The translations under genes were made by a program, and so were the position numbers. DNA of 64,000 bases from Rhizobiales bacterium Y(2018) (GTDB lineage: Bacteria; Pseudomonadota; Alphaproteobacteria; Rhizobiales; Aestuariivirgaceae), in the NCBI GenBank assembly GCA_005502925.1, contig SCPD01000003.1:248001-312000 (forward strand). The letters are read 5' to 3'. The notes beneath the pieces were generated by a model, which ran no database searches, had not been told where the DNA came from, and saw only the letters and a program-made list of their open reading frames with translations. This document shows positions 34,601 to 43,663 of this stretch, in pieces (the stretch's first letter is position 1; each line of letters begins with the position of its first letter).

Positions 34601-35458
34601 GTGCATCGCTTTTCTCTAGACGACCTGCCTGACGCGATGGCGGAATTCGCCCGCGCCCTGGACGCTTGCGAACGGCCGGAGGCGCCTTACGCCCTGCTCA
34701 AGGCCATGAACCGCGTGGTGCCGTTCCAGATCGCCATGTCGGTGGTCTATCGCCGTGACGCCAACCCGATCTATGTCTGCGATACCTTCCAGGAAGGCCA
34801 GGCGAAACGCGCGCTGCAGCGCTACATCGCCAGCACCTATGTGCTGAACCCGGTCTACAATGCCTATCTAAGCGGACTCAAATCCGGCATCTTCCGCATC
34901 ACGGAGCTGATGCCGGACGCCTATTTCGATTCCGGCGTCTATAAGAATCTCGAAATCCACATGCATGACGACGAGGAGCTCGGCTATCGCACGCCGGGCT
35001 GGCCCGCCGGCATGGAGGAGCTCATCGTCGCCATCGAGACGCCGGAGGGCGCGCTCGCCGAATTCAGCCTGTCACGTCTTGCCCGCAATGGCGGCTATAG
35101 CGACGCCTGCATCGAGGATATGCGCCGAGTGGAACCACTGATCGGCGCCATCTTCCGGCGCTATTGGGCGCATGCCAGCCGCGGCCGCATCGAGGAGAAA
35201 GGCGCCTCCCTCAACCAGCTGTTCGGCGAGTTCGGCAAGGAGACGCTGAGCCCCCGCGAGCGCGAAGTGGCGCAGCTCATCCTCAAGGGGCATTCGAGCG
35301 AATCGATCAGCGGCAATCTGGCGATCTCGATCGCGACGGTGAAGACACACCGGCAGAATCTCTATGCCAAGCTTGGCGTCTCGACCCAGCAGGAACTGTT
35401 CTCCGCCTTCCTGCACTCGATGCACAAACGCCAGGCGGCGGAGCAACCGTTGCGTTAG
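34601..35458 (+). CDS. LuxR-type helix-turn-helix regulator
   Basis: A 285-aa regulator. A C-terminal LuxR/GerE DNA-binding domain covers about residues 222-280 (LSPREREVAQLILKGHS, then ISIATVKTHRQNLYAKLGV). The N-terminal ~200 residues show no recognisable acyl-homoserine-lactone or receiver motifs. GTG 34601 with AGAGGGG upstream. Role unknown; it ends the rightward catabolic block and is followed by an intergenic repeat. Confidence 0.88.
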   Translation: MHRFSLDDLPDAMAEFARALDACERPEAPYALLKAMNRVVPFQIAMSVVYRRDANPIYVCDTFQEGQAKRALQRYIASTYVLNPVYNAYLSGLKSGIFRITELMPDAYFDSGVYKNLEIHMHDDEELGYRTPGWPAGMEELIVAIETPEGALAEFSLSRLARNGGYSDACIEDMRRVEPLIGAIFRRYWAHASRGRIEEKGASLNQLFGEFGKETLSPREREVAQLILKGHSSESISGNLAISIATVKTHRQNLYAKLGVSTQQELFSAFLHSMHKRQAAEQPLR

Positions 35459-35483
35459 GGCTGAGAGGATCACTCTTCAAGTA

Positions 35484-35592
35484 CCTCATGCTGAGGTGCG
35501 AGCGTAGCGAGCCTCGAAGCATCATCCAGGATAGAGTGAGCCTGTTGCACCAGACCCTTCGAGGGCCGCTCCGCGGCCACCTCAGGGTGAGG
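35484..35592. repeat. palindromic intergenic repeat (CCTCA-type)
   Basis: Starts with CCTCATGCTGAGG and ends with CCTCAGGGTGAGG; inner arms CCTCGAAG (35512-35519) and CTTCGAGG (35557-35564) pair, so the unit can fold into a cloverleaf. This layout is typical of a very common repeat between convergent genes in Bradyrhizobium-type genomes. It lies between convergent luxR and aminotransferase genes. Confidence 0.75.
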
Positions 35593-35596
35593 GTTA

Positions 35597-36706
35597 TCAC
35601 ACTCTGGAGGCCCTGATCGCCGAGGAAATATTGGCGAGTCCTTTCCGCAGATCGTCCTCTGTCGGCCAGGCATAACCGACACGAAAATGCCGGTCGGACA
35701 TCTCGAACCAGCGGCCGGCGCCAACATAAGTGGAATAGGTCTCATAGAGGCGCTGATAGAAGCGCGGCAGGTCGACCTTCACCTCGGGCTTGATGCGCGG
35801 AAAGCAGACGCAGCCGCCTTGCGGCTCGACCCATTCGACCAGCTCCTCTCTGCCGATCCAGTCCTTGACGATGGCGAAGGCGGAGCGGATGCGCTCATTA
35901 TTGTAACGCAGCCAGGCATCGCGTTCCCGCAGCGCCAGGAGCGCCACATGCTCGTCGATGACGCTGCCGGAAATGCCGATCTGCTCCTTGGCGGCGAGGA
36001 AAAGCTGCATCAGATTGGTGTCGCGGCAGACGAGCCAGCCCACCCGAATACCCGGAATGCCATAGGTCTTGGACAGCGAGGAGACACTGATCACGTTTGC
36101 GCTCAGCGTCGCGGCGATCGGCAGCATCGGGCCGAAGGTCATCTCGCGATAGGTCTCGTCGAACAGCAGCTTGATGCCCTTGCGCTCGACGAGTGCCACC
36201 ACGGCGCGCAATTCGGCGTCTTTCAGCAAGACGCCGCTCGGATTATGCGGATAGGTGATGGACAGATACCTGGTGTCCGGCCGGATCGCCGCCTCGACCT
36301 CGGCGAGATCGAGCCGGAAGCCCTTCTCGAAAGTGAGGTCGATGAAGGAGATATCGCAGCCGATGGCGCGCGGCGTCTCGATATTCGTCGCATAGTTCGG
36401 CCGGATCACGACGATGTGGTCTCCTGCCTTGAGCAGCGAGGTGGCGATGATGAAAAGGGCCGAGGCGGCGCCGCCGGTGATCAGGACGTCACCCGCGCCA
36501 AGCCCCTGGCCCAGACCGGCGACCGCGGCGCGCAGGCCCGGATCGCCCTGATGGTCGCCGTAACACAGCACGATATCGTCGAGACGGGGCTTCAGCTCGC
36601 CGAGCTTGCGGTCGGCGACCGAGCTTTCCGAGAGATTGTGGCGGATCGTGTCGTAACCGAGTTGCTCCGGCGATTCGAGCTCGATCGGCATCCGGACATA
36701 TTTCAT
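35597..36706 (-). CDS. class I/II PLP-dependent aminotransferase
   Basis: A 369-aa aminotransferase. Family residues: NLSESSVADR (N-terminal gate), YPHNPSGVLL with the PLP-binding Asn, LFDETYREM with the PLP Asp/Tyr, SSLSKTYGIPGIRVGW with the Schiff-base Lys, and FRVGYAW with the carboxylate-binding Arg near the C-terminus. Substrate unknown. It is divergent from an amino-acid ABC importer by 184 bp, so it may process the imported amino acid. Confidence 0.92.
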   Translation of the reverse strand: MKYVRMPIELESPEQLGYDTIRHNLSESSVADRKLGELKPRLDDIVLCYGDHQGDPGLRAAVAGLGQGLGAGDVLITGGAASALFIIATSLLKAGDHIVVIRPNYATNIETPRAIGCDISFIDLTFEKGFRLDLAEVEAAIRPDTRYLSITYPHNPSGVLLKDAELRAVVALVERKGIKLLFDETYREMTFGPMLPIAATLSANVISVSSLSKTYGIPGIRVGWLVCRDTNLMQLFLAAKEQIGISGSVIDEHVALLALRERDAWLRYNNERIRSAFAIVKDWIGREELVEWVEPQGGCVCFPRIKPEVKVDLPRFYQRLYETYSTYVGAGRWFEMSDRHFRVGYAWPTEDDLRKGLANISSAIRASRV

Positions 36707-36890
36707 GGCGACCTTCTGGCGTGCGTTTCCTATTGCTCCAATCTAGCCAAATCCAAGCTTCCCGGCATCCTCCCCTGGGGGGATACCGGAGAGCCGGACA
36801 ACCGGAAATACTCAGCCCCGGTTGCCGTCGGGATGGGAGCCCGGCACGCGCCAAGACCGGCCAATAAGATCAAAATTCAGGGAGATCATG

Positions 36891-37712
36891 ATGAAGTTCA
36901 AGAGCCTTCTCGCCGCTGCCGCCATGGCGCTCGGCGTCTGCGGACTGGTGCAAGGCGCCCAGGCGGAAACGCTGCGCGTCGGCATGGAATGCACCTATTT
37001 CCCCTTCAACTACCGCACTCCGGAAGGCGAGATGGCGGGTTATGACGTCGACGTCGCCAAAGGGGTCGCCAAGATCATCGGCGCCGATCTCGATTATGTC
37101 TGCCAGAAATGGGACGGCATGGTCCCGGCTTTGCTCGCCAACAAATTCGACATCATCGTCGCCTCCATGTCGATCACCGAGGAACGCCTCAAGAAGATGG
37201 ACTTCTCGGTACCCTACCGCGTCTCGATCGGCCGTTTCCTCGGGCCCAAGGGCAAGGACCTGAAGCTGTTCGACGAGGCCGGCAAGCCTGTCGCGGCGAA
37301 TTTCGACGGCCTCAAGATCGGCGTCGAGCGCGGCTCGACCTACTCCTCCTGGATCAACGCCAAGCTGCCGGGCGCCACGCTGCAGGTCTATGACGGCAAT
37401 GAGCCGATGCTGCTCGATCTCTCCAATGGCCGCGTCGATCTGGCGATCACCAATCCGATGAAGGCCTATCTCGACTTCCTAAGCAAACCCGACGGCGCCG
37501 GCTTCGAATTCGTCTCGCCGCCGATCGATGAGAAGGAATTCTTCGGCATCGGCGTCGGCATCGGCGTGCGCAAGGGACAGGACGAACTCCTCAAGCGTAT
37601 CAACGGCGCGCTCGAGACCATGATCAAGGACGGCTCGCTCAAGGAATACAGCCTCAAATATTTCCCCTTCGCCATCAATCCCGATAATTGGCAGGGCGTC
37701 GGCACCAACTGA
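36891..37712 (+). CDS. polar amino-acid ABC importer binding protein (family 3)
   Basis: A 273-aa periplasmic protein of SBP_bac_3. It has a signal peptide (SLLAAAAMALGVCGLVQG, AQA cleavage), then LRVGMECTYFPFNYRTPEGE, AGYDVDVAKGVAKI and DIIVASMSITEER, all family motifs for His/Arg/Gln-type ligands. ATG 36891 sits 6 nt from AGGGAG; ATG 36888 is too close. Probably the ligand is a basic or polar amino acid or derivative. Confidence 0.92.
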   Translation: MKFKSLLAAAAMALGVCGLVQGAQAETLRVGMECTYFPFNYRTPEGEMAGYDVDVAKGVAKIIGADLDYVCQKWDGMVPALLANKFDIIVASMSITEERLKKMDFSVPYRVSIGRFLGPKGKDLKLFDEAGKPVAANFDGLKIGVERGSTYSSWINAKLPGATLQVYDGNEPMLLDLSNGRVDLAITNPMKAYLDFLSKPDGAGFEFVSPPIDEKEFFGIGVGIGVRKGQDELLKRINGALETMIKDGSLKEYSLKYFPFAINPDNWQGVGTN

Positions 37713-37725
37713 GGGGCGGTAATCC

Positions 37726-38421
37726 ATGGCCGACCTCGCCGCTTGGGGAGACGACTATCTCCTCGGCACGCTGGTGGTTCTGAAGGTCTTCGTCGTGGCG
37801 CTGATCATGGCCGTCATTTTCGGCCTGATCGGCGCCGCGGCGCGCCTGTCGCGTAACCGGATCGTCAGTGGCCTCGCCAAGATCTATGTCGTCGCCTTCC
37901 GTGGTGCGCCCGAGATCATCATCCTGCTCATCTTCTACTTCGGCATCGCCGTCAGCCTGACGGCGCTCGTTCAATATTTCGATCCCGCCACGAAGTTCGT
38001 CGACATACCGCCCTTCTGGGCCGGATCCGCGGCCATCGGCCTGATCGTCGGCGCCTATATGACGGAGACCTTCCGCGGCGCCTTTCTGGGCGTCGACCAC
38101 GGTCAGGTCGAATCGGCCTATGCGCTCGGCCTGTCGAAATTCCAGACCTTCTTCCATGTGCGCGTGCCGCAGATGTGGCGGCTGGCTCTGCCCAATTTCG
38201 GCAATCACATGCTGTCGATCATGAAGGATACGGCCCTCATCTCGGTCATCGGTCTCGAAGAGATTACCTTCGTCGCCCAGATGGCCACCTCGGTCACCCG
38301 CCAGCCCTTCACCATGTATATGACGGTGGCGCTCATCTATCTGGCCATCACCACGCTCATCACCTTCGGCGTCGCGGCGCTCGAGAAATACGCCAACCGG
38401 CACTTGCGCGGGGCCAGATGA
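37726..38421 (+). CDS. polar amino-acid ABC importer permease 1 (HisQ/GlnP-like)
   Basis: A 231-aa inner-membrane permease with about five transmembrane helices. The family YVVAFRGAPEIIILLIFYFG segment and the EAA-like loop ESAYALGLSKFQTFFHVRVPQMWR are clear. It overlaps the second permease by ATGA. Confidence 0.92.
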   Translation: MADLAAWGDDYLLGTLVVLKVFVVALIMAVIFGLIGAAARLSRNRIVSGLAKIYVVAFRGAPEIIILLIFYFGIAVSLTALVQYFDPATKFVDIPPFWAGSAAIGLIVGAYMTETFRGAFLGVDHGQVESAYALGLSKFQTFFHVRVPQMWRLALPNFGNHMLSIMKDTALISVIGLEEITFVAQMATSVTRQPFTMYMTVALIYLAITTLITFGVAALEKYANRHLRGAR

Positions 38422-39113
38422 CACTCGATCCGCAACTCATCCTCGACAGCCTGCCGCTCATCGCCCAGGGCCTCGGCATCACGCTCAAGCTTCTGCTCTA
38501 TTCGGCCCTTTTCGGCATCGGGCTCGCCATCATCACGCTTGTGATGCGGATCAGCGGGCGCTGGTATCTGTCCTGGCCGGCCCAGGTCTATATCTATTTC
38601 TTCCGCGGCACGCCGATCCTGGTGCAGATCTTCATCATCTATTACGGCCTGCCGCAATTCGGCTTCATCCGCGGCAGCATCCTGTGGCCGATCCTGCGCG
38701 AGCCCTTCGCCTGCTGCGTCATCGCCTTGGGGCTCAATTCCGGCGCCTATGTCTCCGAAATATTGCGCGGCGGCGTTCTGGGCGTCGACAAGGGCCTGAC
38801 GGAAGCCGGCAAGGCACTCGGCCTCTCCTCACCGCAGCGCTTCATCTACATCACCGCGCCGATTGCCATCAGGCTGTCGCTGCCCGCTTACAGCAACGAG
38901 TTCATTTCCACCCTCAAGGCGACGGCGCTCGCCAGCACCGTGACCTTGATGGATGTGACCGGCGTCGCACGCACCCTGGTCTCGCAGACTTACGCGCCCT
39001 ACGAGATCTTCATCGCCGCCGCCATTCTCTATCTGGCCTTTGCCTGGATCTCCTATGTCGCACTCGCCTGGCTCGAGGCGCGCGCCAGCCGCTATGTGAA
39101 GAAGGGAAACTGA
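38418..39113 (+). CDS. polar amino-acid ABC importer permease 2 (HisM-like)
   Basis: A 231-aa permease partner. [19 protein letters not shown] and the EAA loop [19 protein letters not shown] are typical. ATG 38418 overlaps the previous stop; upstream frame is shadow. Forms the heterodimeric channel with permease 1. Confidence 0.92.
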   Translation: MTLDPQLILDSLPLIAQGLGITLKLLLYSALFGIGLAIITLVMRISGRWYLSWPAQVYIYFFRGTPILVQIFIIYYGLPQFGFIRGSILWPILREPFACCVIALGLNSGAYVSEILRGGVLGVDKGLTEAGKALGLSSPQRFIYITAPIAIRLSLPAYSNEFISTLKATALASTVTLMDVTGVARTLVSQTYAPYEIFIAAAILYLAFAWISYVALAWLEARASRYVKKGN

Positions 39114-39114
39114 C

Positions 39115-39861
39115 ATGAGCGGAGCTCAACCGGTCATCGTCCTCGACAAGGTCTGCAAGAATTTCGGCGCCTTCCGCGCCTTGATCAATGTCAGCCTCAG
39201 CGTGAGCAAGGGCGAGAAGCTGGTCGTCTGCGGCCCCTCCGGATCCGGCAAGTCGACCATGATCCGCTGCATCAACCGACTCGAGGAGCATGATGGCGGC
39301 CACATCATCGTCAACGGCCATGAGCTGACCAAAGACAGCCGCAATATCGACGCGGTGCGGCGCGAGGTCGGCATGGTGTTCCAGAACTTCAATCTCTTCC
39401 CGCATCTCACCGTTATCAAGAACTTGATGCTGGCGCCGCGGCTGGTGCGGCACAAGAACAAGGACGAAGCCCGCGCCGTGGCGATGAAATATCTCGAGCG
39501 CGTGCGCATCCCGAACCAGGCGGACAAATATCCCTCGCAGCTCTCGGGCGGCCAGCAGCAGCGCGTCGCGATCGCGCGCGCTCTATGCATGAATCCCGAG
39601 ATCATGCTGTTCGACGAGCCGACTTCGGCGCTCGACCCGGAAATGATCGCCGAGGTGCTCGACGTCATGACCGATCTCGCGCGCGACGGCATGACCATGG
39701 TCTGCGTCACCCATGAAATGGGTTTCGCCCGCTCGGTCGCCGACAAGATCGTCTTCATGGACGCAGGCGAGATCGTCGAAGCCGCCACACCGGAAGCCTT
39801 CTTCACCAAACCTCAGACCGAACGTGCCCGCCAGTTCCTCAGCCAGATCCTAGCCCATTGA
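39115..39861 (+). CDS. polar amino-acid ABC importer ATPase (GlnQ/HisP-like)
   Basis: A 248-aa ABC ATPase. Walker [10 protein letters not shown] (about 40-48), Q-loop [12 protein letters not shown], signature [15 protein letters not shown], Walker [16 protein letters not shown]-loop VTHEMGFA. Completes the importer encoded by the three preceding genes. Confidence 0.94.
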   Translation: MSGAQPVIVLDKVCKNFGAFRALINVSLSVSKGEKLVVCGPSGSGKSTMIRCINRLEEHDGGHIIVNGHELTKDSRNIDAVRREVGMVFQNFNLFPHLTVIKNLMLAPRLVRHKNKDEARAVAMKYLERVRIPNQADKYPSQLSGGQQQRVAIARALCMNPEIMLFDEPTSALDPEMIAEVLDVMTDLARDGMTMVCVTHEMGFARSVADKIVFMDAGEIVEAATPEAFFTKPQTERARQFLSQILAH

Positions 39862-40655
39862 GTGTTCCCGTGACCCAGCCCTCTTCTCCAGATACCGAAT
39901 TCCTCGCCTTCGCCGAAACCCTCGCCGATGAGGCGCGGACCATCGTCTATGAGGCGCAGCAACAGGCCCCGACCGTCGACCTCAAAGCCGATGCCAGCTT
40001 CGTCACGGCGACCGACAAGGCCATAGAGGCGCGTCTGCGCGAGCGTATCGAAGCCAGATATCCGTCGCACGGCATCAAGGGCGAGGAATATGGCTCGCTC
40101 AATACCGATGCGGAATTCGTCTGGGTCATCGATCCGATCGACGGGACAGCGGCGTGGATCGCCGGCATTCCCGTCTATGGCACGCTGATCGCGGTGGCGC
40201 GGGCCAGGCGACCATGGCTCGGCGTCCTCGACCTGCCGGCGACCAAGGAACGTCTGACCGGCGTCGCGAGCGCAAGCGCCTTTCACAATGGAAAGGCGAT
40301 CCGCTGCCGCACCAAGGTCAAGCCTGAGGACGCTTTCATGACCAGCTCCAATCCGCGCTTCCTGACGGATGAAGAGCGTGTCACGCTCGGCCGCCTCGAC
40401 CGCGTGGTGCGGTTCACCCAATATGGCGGCAGCTGCTATGCTTATGGCTGCCTGGCGCGCGGCCGGACCGATATCGCCATCGATGGCGGCTTCGATCCCT
40501 ATGACGTCTTCGCGCCCCTCGCGATCATCGAGGGAGCGGGCGGCGTCGCCAGCGACTGGCAGGACAGGCCCATCGATCTCGACTGGAAGGGCCAGATCGT
40601 CTGCGCCGGCGACCGCCAGCTGCATCAAGCGGCCTTGAAGCTGCTGAACGGCTAA
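39858..40655 (+). CDS. inositol monophosphatase family phosphatase (HisN-like)
   Basis: A 265-aa magnesium-dependent phosphatase of the IMPase fold. Metal-binding motifs: KGEEYG (Glu), DPIDGTAAW (the two Asp) and [21 protein letters not shown] (third Asp). Related enzymes act on histidinol phosphate, inositol phosphate or 3'-phosphoadenosine 5'-phosphate. The start is uncertain: TTG 39858 overlaps the ATPase stop, GTG 39870 is also possible. Operon position behind an amino-acid importer makes a histidinol-phosphatase-like or other phosphatase role conceivable. Confidence 0.88.
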   Translation: MSVPVTQPSSPDTEFLAFAETLADEARTIVYEAQQQAPTVDLKADASFVTATDKAIEARLRERIEARYPSHGIKGEEYGSLNTDAEFVWVIDPIDGTAAWIAGIPVYGTLIAVARARRPWLGVLDLPATKERLTGVASASAFHNGKAIRCRTKVKPEDAFMTSSNPRFLTDEERVTLGRLDRVVRFTQYGGSCYAYGCLARGRTDIAIDGGFDPYDVFAPLAIIEGAGGVASDWQDRPIDLDWKGQIVCAGDRQLHQAALKLLNG

Positions 40656-41494
40656 TTCCGGCTCACCTTGCGGAGCTGGCGCACATACCAGACCAGGATG
40701 AGAGCGAGGCAGGCGAAGACGGTAAGCGCCAGGATGACCGAGGCCACCGCGAGCCTCGGCGTACCGGCCGAGCGCAGGCTCAGCCACATCAGCACTGGCA
40801 AGGTCTGAGTGTCGCGGTCGGTGAGGAACAGCGCCATTACGAATTCGTTGAGCGAGATCACGAAGGCGAAAAGAGCCGACGAGATCACGCCGGTTGATAC
40901 CATCGGCACGACGATCTCGATAAAAGTCCGCAGCGGATTGGCGCCGAGATCATAGGAGGCCTCGACCACGCGATAGTCCACGGTGCGGAATGTCGCCTCC
41001 ATCAGCATGAAGACCAGCGGCATGGCCCAGAGCGAATGGGCGATCATCACCAGGGCGCGCGAGCCATAGATACTGACGCCGGCGATCTGGACGCCGCCGA
41101 AGGTCATGGCAATGCCGAGCCCCAGCACCACGCCCGGCATGAACAGCGGCAGCATGATGAGGAGATAAAGCACGTTCTTGAATGGAATAGGGAAACGCTC
41201 GAAAGCCCAGGCCGCCAATATGCCGGAGACGGTCGAGAGGATCGCGGTGCCGGTGGCGATGATGACGCTGCTCTTCAGCGCATCGGTCCATTGCGGGCTG
41301 GCGAAGAAATCCTGGTACCATTTGAGCGACCAGGCATTGATCGGGAAGCGGATCATCGAGGCGTCGTTGAACGACATCACCAATGTCACCAGCACCGGGA
41401 TCAGGATATAGGCGATGATGAAGACCATGAAGGCGGCGCCCAATGCCTTCAGCATCACGGGCTCGAAACCGCGCCTGGCGAGGGCGTCAGACAT
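40652..41494 (-). CDS. PotC-type ABC importer permease
   Basis: A 280-aa permease of the spermidine/putrescine type with about six helices. EAA loop: EASYDLGANPLRTFIEIVVPM. The start overlaps the end of the upstream permease (8 bp). Last gene of a leftward operon: DMGDH-like enzyme, ATPase, PotB-like, PotC-like. Converges with the phosphatase gene, overlapping by 4 bp. Confidence 0.9.
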   Translation of the reverse strand: MSDALARRGFEPVMLKALGAAFMVFIIAYILIPVLVTLVMSFNDASMIRFPINAWSLKWYQDFFASPQWTDALKSSVIIATGTAILSTVSGILAAWAFERFPIPFKNVLYLLIMLPLFMPGVVLGLGIAMTFGGVQIAGVSIYGSRALVMIAHSLWAMPLVFMLMEATFRTVDYRVVEASYDLGANPLRTFIEIVVPMVSTGVISSALFAFVISLNEFVMALFLTDRDTQTLPVLMWLSLRSAGTPRLAVASVILALTVFACLALILVWYVRQLRKVSRN

Positions 41495-42368
41495 GATAGG
41501 AGGCCCGCTTCGGCATCAGTGAGCGGGTCAGCACCATGACGGCGGCGACGCCGAGCACCAGCACCATGGACAGAGCGGCGGCAAGCGGCCAGTTGTGTTT
41601 GCCGAGCATCTGCTCCTGGATCAGATAACCGACCGTCCACAACGTGTCGGGGCCGAGCGCCGAAGGCGTCGCATAGGTGCCCATGGTCCAGATGAAGGAT
41701 TGCGAGAAGGCGACAAGCAAGCCGGTCCAGGTCAAAGGCAGCAACACTTCGCGGAGGGTGGTCAGAGGCGGCGCGCCGAGGTCGGCGCTCGCCTCGATCA
41801 TCCGTCTGTCGATGCCGTCGAAGATCGACAGCAGGATGAAGAAGCAATAGGGCAGCGTCACATAGATGAGGCCGACAAAGGCGGCGAACTCGGTGTACAT
41901 GAGGCTGATCTTGTCGTTGACCAATCCGAGCGAGTGCAGCGCGTAGCTCAACAGGCCGTTCTTCGGGAAGAACATCCACCAGCCGAAGATGATGGCGATT
42001 TCGGAGATCAGCAGCGGACATAGGGCGACGCCGATCAGCAGGAGACGCCAGCGCGGCGGCTTCAGCCAGACGATCAGCGCGAAAGCATAGCCGATCACCA
42101 CCGTGGCGAAGGAAGCCATCACCGCGAGCTTGACCGTGGTCCAGATGGCGCCGGTGAAGACGGGATTGGAGAGAAGCGCCGCATAATGCTCGAAGGTGAA
42201 GCCCGGCACAAAGAGGCGCTGGTCGGGATGGAGATTGAAGCTCATCCGCGCCATGAAGATCGTCGGCAGGCCGAAGAAGATCAGCACGATGACAAGCGCC
42301 GGAAGAAGGAGCAGCAGAGCGGTGCGCTGTTTCCTCCTTTGCGCAGTCATGAGTAGATTTCCACCCAC
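41487..42368 (-). CDS. PotB-type ABC importer permease
   Basis: A 293-aa permease with about six helices (first at ~17-38) and the EAA loop EASADLGAPPLTTLREVLLPL. GTG 42368 has AGAGGG 5 nt upstream; ATG 42350 is a possible alternative. Partner of the PotC-like gene. A palindromic repeat separates it from the ATPase gene. Confidence 0.9.
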   Translation of the reverse strand: MGGNLLMTAQRRKQRTALLLLLPALVIVLIFFGLPTIFMARMSFNLHPDQRLFVPGFTFEHYAALLSNPVFTGAIWTTVKLAVMASFATVVIGYAFALIVWLKPPRWRLLLIGVALCPLLISEIAIIFGWWMFFPKNGLLSYALHSLGLVNDKISLMYTEFAAFVGLIYVTLPYCFFILLSIFDGIDRRMIEASADLGAPPLTTLREVLLPLTWTGLLVAFSQSFIWTMGTYATPSALGPDTLWTVGYLIQEQMLGKHNWPLAAALSMVLVLGVAAVMVLTRSLMPKRASYHV

Positions 42369-42388
42369 GAAGCCCTCTCAGTTTGTTC

Positions 42389-42530
42389 CCCTTCTCCCGT
42401 TGCGCAGCAATGGGAGAAGGTGCCCGACAGGGCGGATGAGGGCTCTTCTGAAACTTCTATAGTTCCGAAGCAAAGAGCCCTCACCCGGCCTTCGGCCACC
42501 CTCTCCCATCCTGCGGACGGGAGAGGGGGA
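42389..42530. repeat. palindromic intergenic repeat (CCCTCTCCC-type)
   Basis: Three hairpins in one unit: CCTTCTCCC/GGGAGAAGG (42390-42420), an 11-bp pair TGAGGGCTCTT/AAGAGCCCTCA (42437-42483) and CCCTCTCCC/GGGAGAGGG (42499-42527). The layout is a frequent rhizobial intergenic repeat. It lies inside an ABC operon, between ATPase and PotB-like genes. Confidence 0.75.
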
Positions 42531-42552
42531 AACCTTTCAAATGCGGCGCTCC

Positions 42553-43602
42553 TCACCGGAAAACCCTCATGTCTTCACTGCGCCAGCCGACATCGATCAG
42601 GGCGCCGACATCATGACCGATTGCGCCCGCATGGTCGGCGAAGACTTCCAGTGCGCCGGCCTTCAGATGATACCGGTGCACGTCGCCGAGGAATTCGATG
42701 AAATGGATCGTCGCCGTGAGCCCGTTCGGCAGGCCTTGCGCTTCGGCCGCGAGCTTGAGGCGGGACGGACGGATGTAAAGCCGCGAATCGCCTTCCGGCA
42801 GGCTATCTCGCAATGAAAGCGCAATGGCTTGACCGTTCCGATCCGTGACGTCAGTGCCACTGCAGCGCACCAGCAGGCAACAACTTTCGCCGATGAAGGT
42901 GAAAACGAACTCGTTGGCGGGATCGTGGAAGATCTTCTCCGGTCGGTCGACCTGCTCGATCCGGCCTTTGTTCATCACCGCCACCCGGCTCGACATGGCC
43001 ATCGCCTCGCTTTGGTCATGGGTGACATAGATGGCGCTGAATTTCAGCTCGTCATGCAGGCGCTTGATCTCGCCGCGCAATTGCAGGCGCAAGGAGAGAT
43101 CGAGCGCCGACAAGGGCTCGTCGAAAAGCAGGATCGCCGGCCTGACCGCGAGCGAGCGGGCGAGCGCCACACGCTGCTTCTGGCCGCCGGAAAGCTGGCT
43201 CGGATAGCGGTCCTCGTAGCCTTGCAGCCTTACGATATCGAGCGCCTGGCGGATGCGTTCATCACGCTCAGGCCGCTCCACTTTGCGCATGCGCAGGCCA
43301 TAAGCGACATTCTCGGCCACCGTCTTGTGCGGGAAGAGCGCGCCCGACTGGAAGATGGTGGCGGTGTCGCGCCGATAAGGCGGCAGATGATCGATGCGCT
43401 CGCCTTTGATGCGGATGGCGCCGGCATCGAGCTCTTCGAAGCCGCCAATGAGCCGCAAGGTCGATGTCTTGCCCGAGCCCGACGGCCCGAGCAGAGTCAC
43501 GAACTCGCCAGGTGCAACGGCAAGCGACACATCGTCGACCGCCACGACCGAGCCGAAGCAGCGCCGCACATTCTCCAATTCGAGCGCCGTCCGCTCTGTC
43601 AC
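42553..43602 (-). CDS. PotA-type ABC importer ATPase
   Basis: A 349-aa ABC ATPase. Walker A GPSGSGKTS, signature LSGGQKQRVALARSL, Walker B ILLFDEPLSALD, and a C-terminal TOBE-like regulatory domain after ~residue 240, as in PotA/FbpC-type subunits. GTG 43602 (AAGGGG about 12 nt upstream) is chosen since it aligns with the family start (LELENVRRCFG follows soon after); the frame opens further upstream at 43683. Confidence 0.9.
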   Translation of the reverse strand: MTERTALELENVRRCFGSVVAVDDVSLAVAPGEFVTLLGPSGSGKTSTLRLIGGFEELDAGAIRIKGERIDHLPPYRRDTATIFQSGALFPHKTVAENVAYGLRMRKVERPERDERIRQALDIVRLQGYEDRYPSQLSGGQKQRVALARSLAVRPAILLFDEPLSALDLSLRLQLRGEIKRLHDELKFSAIYVTHDQSEAMAMSSRVAVMNKGRIEQVDRPEKIFHDPANEFVFTFIGESCCLLVRCSGTDVTDRNGQAIALSLRDSLPEGDSRLYIRPSRLKLAAEAQGLPNGLTATIHFIEFLGDVHRYHLKAGALEVFADHAGAIGHDVGALIDVGWRSEDMRVFR

Positions 43603-43663
43603 CCCGAGTCCATCCCCTTCATGGTGCTGGATTCTGGATAGCCGGAGAAGTGCTCCAGCGCAA

